A stretch of DNA of 64,000 bases from NCBI GenBank assembly GCA_963576475.1, contig OY754975.1, positions 19,103,260 through 19,167,259 of the forward strand, written 5' to 3'. Each line of letters opens with the position of its first letter. The stretch's first letter is position 1. The stretch is from Molanna angustata. Lineage: Eukaryota; Arthropoda; Insecta; Trichoptera; Molannidae. Below, in pieces: positions 54,700 to 64,000 of this stretch. Below the pieces are notes generated by a model, which saw only the letters and a program-made list of their open reading frames with translations, was not told the origin of the DNA and ran no database searches. Both the position numbers and the translations under genes were made by a program.

Positions 54700-55434
54700 A
54701 TGTCTAGTGCTGAAGTCGCCGATAATTCCGTTGACCCCCCGGCGAAAAAGCGGAAGCTTTACACAGGAGACTATAGAGCTGACTCTTCAGAAATGGCCAA
54801 CAACGGAACTCGCGTTAACGACGAAATAGACGAGAGTCTATATTCGAGGCAATTGTATGTATTGGGACACGAGGCTATGCGTCGGATGGCACGTTCCGAC
54901 GTCTTGGTATCCGGACTCGGAGGACTGGGTGTCGAGGTCGCTAAGAACGTTATCTTAGGAGGAGTTAAGTCTGTGACATTGCACGACCGGGCAGTTTGCA
55001 CTATAGCTGACCTTTCATCCCAGTTCTATTTGTCAGAAGGGTGTGTTGGCAAGAATCGCGCGGAGGCCTGCTGCCTGCAGTTGTCCGAGTTGAATCATTA
55101 TGTCCCAACCACTGCTTACACCGGTCAACTAACGGAGGAGTTCCTTTCGAAGTTTAGGGTGGTGGTGCTCACGACCAGTTCCTTGGCTGAGCAGTTGCGT
55201 ATTTCGCAGTTTACCCATGCTAATGACATTGCGCTTATCGTGGCGGACAGTCGCGGTGTATTTTCCCAGGTGTTCTGCGATTTTGGAGAAGAGTTTGTGG
55301 TGGTGGACAATAATGGTGAGAACCCCATATCTGCTATGGTGGCTGGAGTCACTCGAGACACTACAGGGATTGTGACATGTCTGGATGACAGTCGACATGG
55401 ACTAGAAGATGGAGATTATGTTACTTTTAGTGAG
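54700..55434 (+). CDS. Uba1: Ubiquitin-activating enzyme E1, first coding exon
   Basis: E1 activates ubiquitin with ATP and passes it to E2 enzymes; cytoplasm and nucleus. The exon encodes 245 residues from [19 protein letters not shown] (a basic cluster resembling the family's N-terminal nuclear signal) through [20 protein letters not shown] and the Rossmann-type [20 protein letters not shown] of the inactive adenylation half. It continues to [13 protein letters not shown] and [12 protein letters not shown], the start of the first catalytic cysteine half-domain. The start is the ATG at 54700. Donor GAG/GTCAGT at 55434; family proteins continue with V-Q-G at this point. The remainder of about 1050 residues lies outside the window, so intron 1 exceeds 8.5 kb. 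Confidence 0.95.
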
Positions 55435-55479
55435 GTCAGTAATGTTTTTTTTAAATATATTTTTTTATTTTTATAAAAA

Positions 55480-55640
55480 AAATAATCAATACATCCTTGT
55501 AACAAGTATATATACATCCTCATACATTCCATAAATTAAGCATATGCTTGTGCTAAAGGTGAATGAAATCAGTCATAACAGGATTTGAACTCACAACTAC
55601 TGGATTAATAACCCAATGCGCTAACCGCTCTGCCACCACC
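55480..55640 (-). repeat. tRNA-derived SINE in Uba1 intron 1
   Basis: Minus strand: GTGGCAGAGCGGTTAGCGC (A-box side), GAGTTCAAATCCTG (B box) and ATGAGGATGTATATATACTTG. Same family as 22797-22980. Confidence 0.8.
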
Positions 55641-56130
55641 CACCTAAATATGTATAAGTATGTTGTATAGTTGATTAAGTACCATTTGCGGATATTTTTG
55701 GATTTATATTACTCATTGAAAGGTTTTTGCTTCTTATTGCAATTTTACAATCAGATTAAGTACATGTAAGGTCCTTGTATTAACTGGGCATACGGATGTA
55801 TACTAATATGCACACTAAATTACCTTCTACTAAAACTATTTTTACAAGAAAAGTATTAAACAAATTCAAAAAACTCATGCAATAGAATAAAGATGTAAAT
55901 ACAAACTGTTCTTTATTTTAACCCAGATAATCCTATTGTACGATTTTTCGAACACTTGCAGTGTCACACGTTAAATTGACAATACTCTTAGTTTATTTTT
56001 TTAACGGTGATGTTTCTAGTGTATTTCTAATGCTAAGACAATACTTTCTCACTTACAACAGTTTGCAACAGGTTGTCGCTGTTAATTTCCGTGTTTTTGG
56101 AGTTTATTTTATTGATACTTATTTTGCAAA

Positions 56131-57950
56131 GATGTCGATACCACCTTCTGTTCATAAAAGGTAAATAATTTTTAAAATGTTACAATTATAAACTTCATTT
56201 TTGTAATGTATATATGAAAATGATTAATTAATATTACTGTATGATTAAAATTAACTTCGCTTACAGATTAGGGTAGTTATAACTTCTGAAACAATAGTGT
56301 ATGTTTAAACGTACAATAGGATAATACACAGTACAAACAGTGGTGTATACAGTACAAACGTGAAATGTGTCAAATGTTGGATATATATATATTTTTTTGC
56401 TATTATAATTTCGTTTATAATTAATATTTTTTTCATAAATAATATTTTTTCAACCTATATTTTTTTTATTTTTACATCATCATTAACTGTTGATGAAATA
56501 TTGACACTCTTAGAAGAGGATGACGAGGAAATTGAGAAAGAAAGATGTGTCGATATATTAATGCTTCCTCCAGAAAATGTGTGTGATTATAATACTGATG
56601 AAGATTCAGGGGATGAAGAACAAATGTCTCCATATCAGTTACCGGGATCTCAGTTAAGAGCTCCAGCAGAAATGGTGATTCGTCAAAATTCTGATGAAAT
56701 AGAAGATGTTATTGGAACAACTAGTGACGATGTTCAAGAGCCACGTTCATTACATGTAAGAAAGAATGAGTCATATATATGGAGAAATAGAGAATTTCAA
56801 CCTGAGACAATGGAATCTTGGCCACCACTTACATTAGTTCACAACGAACAAAGTCCAGCAGAACTATTTGAACATTTCTTTGACAACAATTTGATGGAAA
56901 TGTTACTAAATTTTACTAATAAATATGCATTTCAAAAAAATAAAGAAGCCAATATCACCAAAGAGGAACACAAATCGTTTTTTAGAATTCTTCTTCTGAG
57001 TGGCTATGTGACAATGCCCCCAAGTCAAATTGAAAACGCTGTTCGTTATCGCCAAGCGCTAATTTTTTTTTGTATGGGATTTGACGTTTGTTGTTTGTTA
57101 TTGTAGAAAAAATTTCTACAACAAACGTCAAATCACATACAAAAAAAAATAGCGCTTGGCGATAACGAACAGCGTTTTCAATTTGACTCAGGGCCATTAC
57201 CTAGAAGACGCCTTTATTGGGAAAATACACCTGATACAAAAAATGATCTCGTAGCAGCAGCTTCAACTGAAGAGATTTACCGACCATTAGGTCTTGGCCC
57301 CTGTGTAGTACTAACCTACACAGATATAATACAAAATATAGCGAAATACCCGTATCATATATTTTGTGATAATTATTTTACCACAATTCCACTCGTTGAG
57401 GAGCTGACAGCAAGAGGCATCAGAGTAACCGGGACAATAGGCTGTCGAAATGTCCATTAAAATCAATTAAAGATATGAAGAATGAATCATGTGGTGCATC
57501 TGATCAAAAGGTTACTCTCGGTAGATCCATATCAGTAACTCGTTGGCACGACAATAATGTTGTCACAGTCGCATCAAATGCTGTAGCAAGTGACCCATTC
57601 CACATGGTTTCAAGATATTCCCAAGCGCATAAAAAGAAAATAACTGTGAAACAACCAAATGCAGTTTATGTTTATATAAAGGAATGGGGGGAGTAGACAG
57701 ACGTGACCAAAATATAGGTTTATACAGGATTGGTATACGTGGAAAGAAGTGGTATTATTGTCTAATAACTTTCCTGCTTGATGTTTCGATACAAAATGCT
57801 TGGCAACTCCATCGATACAAAGGTGGAAAATTGGAAGCAGAATAAAGCAACACGATGTAGAGTATGTCAAAAAAACATCGTTCTATAAGTGTAGAAAATG
57901 TGATGTGGCATTACACGTTAATTGTTTTATGAAAAAGAAGAATAATTTTT
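56131..57950 (+). pseudogene. piggyBac transposase, interrupted and deleted
   Basis: N-terminus MSIPPSVHKR near 56131, acidic region (LTVDEILTLLEEDDEEIEKE), then RNREFQPETMESWPPL, SPAELFEHFFDNNLMEML and FFRILLLSGYVT, where a MITE (57015-57196) splits it. It resumes RRRLYWENTPDTKNDLVAAA and then jumps to STEEIYRPLGLGPCVVLTY, skipping the central catalytic region with the first acidic residues. FCDNYFTTIPLVEEL keeps a later Asp. Shifts near 57455 and 57690 precede GKKWYYCLITFLLDVSIQNA and a cysteine-rich end (CRVCQKNIV...CRKCDVALHVNCF). Inactive. Confidence 0.9.
57015..57196. mobile_element. 182-bp MITE inside the piggyBac transposase
   Basis: Almost the whole element is a hairpin: ends TGCCCCCAAGTCAAATTG and TGGCCCTGAGTCAAATTG (inverted), then identical arms through GAAAACGCTGTTCG, TTATCGCCAAGCGCTA and a TTGACGTTTGTTG region near the loop. 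No clear duplication. Confidence 0.88.
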
Positions 57951-58335
57951 ATTTTACTTTTTTCTGTTTTTCGCTATAATTCTTTTGTACCTACATATAA
58001 GAATAATTTTGTAATACTTTGTATAATCTGGTTGGTTGGAGAAGAAGAAATTGCTTAATGGCAATAAGTCCGTCTGTGTCCAATATATTTGTTTATTTTA
58101 TATCTAAAAAAAAAAACTTAACGAGACGCTCAACTTTTTCATGATGAATACTGTAATAGGTGGTTTATGTTCCTATTGTTCGAATAATCGTACACTTTTC
58201 TTTTTGCAATAAAATAAAAAAAAAAAAAACATTTTTGTTTTTCTTCTAGGACCTTATTTTTTTATCACAAATTACCATATATTCGAAAATCAAGAATTTT
58301 CGAACAAAAAAATGTTTCAGGATTTTCTGGGTTAA

Positions 58336-59310
58336 AGACGTATCTTTTGGGGTACTTACTGGGGAAAAGATTTTCAATATATACTATATAGCCTCTTAAT
58401 GAGAACACACAAAATATCTCTAGAACTTTACATATAAAATAAGAATTTGAGAATAGAATATACAAAGCAATGAAAAAATAGAGGAAACCTGAATCAGATG
58501 TATCTTCTATCGAAATTACTTTTCCCTAGTATCATTTTTTTAACAAATGTTGTCTCATCTATTTGTTATAACATTTGTTCATCATGGAAAAGAGATCTCA
58601 TGCATTTGTTACATTGGTGACGGTTATTTATCCTAGAAGTGTGTCTTATTTTTTATACTATGTATTCCCTACTTTTCACTTTGTTAAAATATTGTATCTT
58701 TTGCTTATTGACGATGGACAGGAATTCAATGCTTTTATCTATTCTCTGGAGGATAATTTCATTACAAATTCTATCTCAATAATCTCACATCTAAAAATCC
58801 TCAATCTAGTTGTGTGAGAGTTCATGCTGCTATACCTTAAAAAGGAATAGATAAAAGAGCTAGAGCTATAAATTTATTTTTTGTACTATTATCCTAGTTT
58901 TCATTAGCATGAGTTTTGTATGCAGGGATAATGATGGGTCAAAAAAGAAACTCATGCTTTGGTGTAATCATTTATATTGGTTAATTATTATGAACAATAT
59001 CCGTCTTCTTCAAACATTCTTCTTCTTGTGTATCGTGTCAGGTTCCCCTGACATGATTTTAATTTTATCATATTATCTTACAAACATTCAGCGTGACCAC
59101 GAGTACACTTAGTGGATACAGACATAAGTGGATACAGACATAATTGTTATCACTGCTTACATATTCTCTACAATGATCATAATGTTGATAATAAAAATTA
59201 TGTATGTTTCTTCAACTTATTTATAATATCTAGCTTTGATATTAAAAAAAAGTACTGACCTTACCAATTGACTCATTTCTTGCTAAATTAAACCATATTT
59301 TTCAACTTAT
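58336..59310. other. Uba1 intron 1, AT-rich, no gene
   Basis: No coding sequence recognised. A short direct duplication (AGTGGATACAGACATA twice) lies near 59110-59143. Confidence 0.45.
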
Positions 59311-59312
59311 CC

Positions 59313-59815
59313 ATCTCCCAAAAAAGTTCAAAGTCAATATTCCTATTTACATGATTAATTAATTAGTTTAATGTGTACTTGTATCATTCAGTCAAAAGTT
59401 AACAATTTATCTATAATAAAAAATGTTCAAAATCAATATTCCTATTTACATGATTAATTAATTTGTTTAATGTGTACTTGTATCATTCAGTCAAAAGTTA
59501 ACAATTTTCTTAAAATAAAAAAAGTTCAAAATCAATATTCCTATTTACATGATTAATTAATTAGTTTAATGTGTACTTGTATCATTCATTCAAAAGTTAA
59601 CAATTTATCTAAAATAAAAAGTTCAAAATCAATATTCCTATTTACATGATTAATTAATTAGTTTAATGTGTACTTGTATCATTCTGTCAAAAGTTAGCAA
59701 TTTATCTAAAATAAAAAAAGTTCAAAATCAATATTCCTATTTACATGATTCATTAATTAGTTTAATGTGTACTTGTATCATTCAGTCAAAAGTTAACAAT
59801 CTATCTAAAATAAAA
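59313..59815. repeat. 99-bp tandem repeat, five copies
   Basis: TCCTATTTACATGATTAATT phrases at 59341, 59440, 59539, 59636 and 59735 give periods of 99, 99, 97 and 99. The unit also contains TTTAATGTGTACTTGTATCA. The last copy fades into a poly(A) run near 59810. Confidence 0.95.
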
Positions 59816-60640
59816 AAAAATGCTGCACAGTCATTACTCACTACACAATTATTTGAATTAAAACCAATATTTCTAATACATAATATATAGCAATTCTTAC
59901 TAATTATAATTAATTGTTTTATGTGTAAGAATACATTGTTCAATGACTTAAAATGATCACAAGTAATTAATTACTTAGTTACCTCATTAATCTCTTCAAT
60001 TAATTTTGTTAAACAAACATACATTTTTTCATGACAAATAATTAAAATTGGTTGTATTTTACCTCACCTTATTTTATCTTATCTTGAGAAATAAAACTGG
60101 AAACATGCATTACAATATTATGCGTAAAAGCAGTTTTGTGATCAGATAAGCTTTATGTATAAAAAAATATGGTTAGTTACTAATTCTTGAAGAAGTTAGT
60201 TAGCTTTACATATGTTTAAAACAACAAATGTATGGATAGTTACTAATTGTTGAAACTACATAGTTACTAATTATGTTACAACATAAGACAATACAGAGCT
60301 ATTGAGCTTATTTTAAAATCAACAATTCCAAACATTTATTTTAAAAACCCTCAATATTTTTCCCATGTACTTAAATAAGATAAATTGATGTATAACACAA
60401 TTGGAATTAAAATAATTATTTTATTAAAAAGTATTATTGATGAATGGAAAGTTTTTTAGATTAAGCAATAATTGCTGTGATTGCATATAACATCTATTCC
60501 AACTGTTGATTTGTTCAAGAGAAATTTGTTCTCTTAACATATTGACAAAGTATCAACCTAAGATATGCGAGATTTGTATGCAGGGTCTATATTTTTCACG
60601 GTTTTTCCAACTTTGAAATCAAAAAACACTAACTTAGAGG
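59816..60640. other. Uba1 intron 1, AT-rich, no gene
   Basis: Nothing recognisable beyond AT-rich simple sequence. Confidence 0.45.
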
Positions 60641-61700
60641 CTTCGCAGCATATATTTATTTATTTATTGATTCACGGCTCAAAGCCCTTTATAAAATTAA
60701 ATATTACATGACACAGCATAAACCAAAGAAATACAATTTATAAACATCTAGACATATCAACGATAGCAGAGGATATATAAAGAAAAATAAAAACATTTAA
60801 GAAAGGTAAATTAAACACGAAAGTACATATGTTCTTTATATATGGATTTACTCAGAATTCGGAGTAGAACATTAATTTAGTGTGTCTGTCTGTATGTGTG
60901 TCCCTTATAACTTTTGATCCCCTCAATTCACAGAACCCAAAATTTCAGAATATAGGCCTACAAAACTTTTATATTCAAAATTTTGAATTTTTGTTTAAGT
61001 CAGGGGTTATCAACTTTTGAATGTTTACTTTATTTTTCCATATATCCCAAAAACCATAAAAGCTATAACGCTGAAAATTGGCATGAATATAGAAAAATAA
61101 AAAATCACAATTTTGATTTTTCAAAAGAGTTTCTCAAACATTTTTTATTAAGCAAAACATTTTTTTTACGATTATGTGTTTAACTGCCTATATTTCCAGA
61201 GTTTTTAATAATATTGAAAAAAGCCAAAAACACCCCAACTAGATAATTTAATTTGCTATAAAAAATTTTAACATTGTAGTAGTACATCTCGATTTTTTTT
61301 TAACAATTTTTATTAAAATTTAATTTAGTGACGACATTGCTTCATACAATTTGTATGGCAGTCGCCTATACACAATATCTAAGAAGACTTAATAGTTTGA
61401 TACTCAATTTCCAAACATAGATACATACCATTATGTTGTTTTCATATTCTGGGTAGGAAAAAAGGAATGACCTCCATACTATCCTATCTGGACATACATA
61501 CCTACATGTGTTGTATAGAAAACAAAATGGGTTTATAGTTTGGTACTTATTCTTCAACTTTACATAATAATAATAATAAAAGACTTACAACGTGGCGGAC
61601 TTATTGCCCGCAGGCAATCTCTACCAGTCAACCACCAGTTGGATCTCATGTGTTACATGCAACTAGTTTATAATAGATTATAAATATCAAACAAATAATC
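60640..61700. repeat. TE debris in Uba1 intron 1
   Basis: 60648-60680 (ATTTATTTATTTATTGATTC, then ACGGCTCAAAGCCC) looks like an inverted LINE tail. 60875-60920 has a TGTCTGTCTGTATGTGTGTCCC run as in old insect MITEs. 61590-61645 carries the GGCGGACTTATTGCCC tail family. No gene. Confidence 0.45.
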
Positions 61701-63165
61701 TAGATTACGTTTTTATTTATCTTAGTTACCTATAGAGAGTATGTTTCTAAAGTATTTACTGTAATTATTGGTTGATAATTAATACATAAATAATGGCTGA
61801 TAATTTTTCCATATAGATAGCAATGATTGCATTTGATTTTTGTAATTATTTTGTAAGAACTGTCTAATCTTCTCCAATTATCATGCCTACCTTGATTTCT
61901 GTACTGTGTAGATATTTATCTAAGCTTTTTTATACCTATTTTACAATAATTTATAATTATTTAGAGTTGAATGATTTCCATCATAAATTAAGTTTATTTA
62001 AGATATTGTAGCTAAGATTGATTGAATGAGTATATCATTAAAATTAATCTCCTGATAATAGTAAACAAACTAATTTTGGTTCTGATCATTATTTAATTAT
62101 GTATTTAACTTGACAGATTAAAGTTAATTTAAGTTTAAAATTACTGGGCAATTATTGTCTTTAAATTTTTGAATACTGTTTCGAGTACTTGAAGATGGAA
62201 CTTTTTTAGTCGTCACTAATCCAAGGGGAGTAAGGGAGTAGTGGGGGGTTATGATTTCGCAATTTTTAAGGCTATTTTTTTATTGCAGATTATCAACTAG
62301 TACCATGCTGAGATTGTATTCTGAAAGTTTCATCACAATATATCTGTGTGTGTGCTATGTACGGAGTCTTCATTTTACTTTATCGATTATAGACTAAAGT
62401 ACTCATTCGATTCAAATTTTGCAAATTTGTATATCTAATACTCATTAGATTAGATCCCATTAGATTTTGAAGGATATCTGAATAGTGCTTCTCAATTTTT
62501 TTAACTCTCAAATATTTCAAGTTGACCCCAAGCTCAGGAAAAAATTATTTTCAAATTGGTAAAAAGGCATTACTTTCATAAAATGGCATTGAAGAAATAT
62601 CAACTTTTCATAATAAAATATTTAAATAAAAAAATAATCAAACAAACTCATTTCATAAAATGCTGAAAATTTTCTATACAAACTTTGAATACTTTATAGA
62701 GTGACTTGTTAGAGAGGAGTTTAGCGTTGGTCACAGCCCACTCATTTGCGAATGTTTTATTGTTAGGAAAAGAGCAATTTAAGATATTTCATTGTAACAA
62801 ATGTTGAATTTTCAAAATTAACTATTTTTCCATTTATAATATTAGGTACCTACTAATGAAAACATGTTAAAAGTGAACTGTAATATACTCATTTTCTGAG
62901 TATAATATAGTTTTATTAAAAACGGAAATAATCAAATACATCTGACCGATTACGGTTAAATAATAACTCTTTTATTAATATGAAATGTTCCTTCTGACAG
63001 CCAGTAACAGAATGGCGTCGCTCAACTCTCCAAATAGCAACCGCATACATTCATCTCTTTCGCACCTCAATCCATCCCATGAACATGAATTCTACTATTT
63101 TTAACCGATTTTTATGTCAAATGAGGTTATCAATTTTTTTATACATACTAAATATTTTTATGTAC
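61701..63165. other. Uba1 intron 1, AT-rich, no gene
   Basis: No coding sequence or clear element recognised. One more mixed patch at 63000-63080. Confidence 0.4.
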
Positions 63166-63706
63166 ATTTTTTTTATATACATACTGAACATACCTAAAAT
63201 ATATATGTTATCACATTGTCTGATATTGATGATTCTTTTTTATATACATACTGAACATACCTAAAATATATATGTTATCACATTGTCTGATATTGATGAT
63301 TCTTTTTTATATACATACTGAACATACCTAAAATATATATGTTATCACATTGTCTGATATTGATGATTCTTTTTTATATACATACTGAACATACCTAAAA
63401 TATATATGTTATCACATTGTCTGATATTGATGATTCTTTTTTATATACATACTGAACATACCTAAAATATATATGTTATCACATTGTCTGATATTGATGA
63501 TTCTTTTTTATATACATACTGAACATACCTAAAATATATATGTTATCACATTGTCTGATATTGATGATTCTTTTTTATATACATACTGAACATACCTAAA
63601 ATATATATGTTATCACATTGTCTGATATTGATGATTCTTTTTTATATACATACTGAACATACCTAAAATATATATGTTATCACATTGTCTGATATTGATG
63701 ATTCTT
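63166..63706. repeat. 67-bp tandem repeat, eight copies
   Basis: GATTC anchors at 63231, 63298, 63365, 63432, 63499, 63566, 63633 and 63700 give an exact 67-bp period. Units contain ATACATACTGAACATACC and TGTTATCACATTGTCTG and are virtually identical, so the array is young. Confidence 0.97.
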
Positions 63707-64000
63707 TTTTTTTCATTAGAAAGGGGGTATCTACTGATTGGTCCCATTTCAAATTGGTAAAGATCTGATGATGGGATCCATGGCAAAATCATGAAAAATT
63801 TAAAAAAATCAGCGACAATTCTTTTACACATCGTCCAAATTCCATGAGTTCATGTTCATTAGAAAGTGGAGATATTTGATGATGGGAATCATGAGATATC
63901 TTTACAACAACTCTTTATGATATTACAAATAAATAATAATTTACCTGTGAAACACTTCAACTAACAAAATCTTGTTTATTCATGTATATTTTTATCTCAA

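Larger units (their letters stand above)
55922..58331 (+). mobile_element. piggyBac transposon in Uba1 intron 1
   Basis: TTAA at 55918-55921 and 58332-58335. Terminal inverted repeats begin CCCAGATAATCC on the left and CCCAGAAAATCC on the right, with a shared TTCGAA phrase further in. Carries a decayed transposase in plus orientation. Confidence 0.95.

Overview
The window looks like a stretch of an AT-rich insect genome dominated by transposable elements (TEs), with two recognisable host genes. Evidence: spliced eukaryotic genes, tRNA-headed SINEs, LINEs of Jockey/CR1 and RTE type, Pao/BEL LTR elements, and PIF/Harbinger and piggyBac transposons. The insect order cannot be fixed from the sequence. 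A recurring LINE/SINE tail is of a kind I associate with Lepidoptera, but that is only a hint.

Layout. 1-2378: LINE reverse transcriptase (RT) with one in-frame stop. 3075-3914: LINE endonuclease remnant, split by a Pao/BEL element (5' LTR 3915-4405; gag-pol to about 9909). That BEL carries a minus-strand LINE insertion in gag and an in-frame deletion across the RT catalytic box. 9910-15751: a LINE RT split by two later insertions, an RTE (10730-12826, 14-bp target-site duplication) and another LINE (12984-14759, 6-bp duplication). 16054-19833: a SWIM zinc-finger gene remnant with an 18-bp coding minisatellite, split by a 2.9-kb fold-back transposon. 21135-26835: an essentially complete Harbinger transposon with transposase (+) and Myb/SANT-like gene (-). 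26997-27605: small TIR element. 27632-31740: LINE endonuclease split by a second BEL, itself split by the same LINE family that hit the first. 31750-32820: LINE RNase H remnant and a rearranged SINE-like repeat.

33249-46351 (-) is a complete seven-exon Calypso/BAP1 gene, the histone H2A deubiquitinase. The seven exons join in phase to 515 codons and the Gln/Cys/His/Asp catalytic set is intact. Its introns are full of TEs. The 5' splice site of exon 3, with the last coding part of that exon, is tandemly amplified (7 long and 5 short copies). A LINE with a long open RT frame lies about 200 bp upstream of the start codon.

54700-55434 (+) is the first coding exon of Uba1, the ubiquitin-activating E1. 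Its first intron runs to the window end and holds a SINE, a decayed piggyBac with TTAA duplications and an inner MITE, and two large tandem arrays. The 8.3 kb between the two divergent ubiquitin-pathway genes contains a TIR element, a short repeat present several times, and a GC-rich island (51160-51850) that can be drawn as two multi-branched RNA folds. I do not recognise this island; it is the best candidate here for something undescribed.
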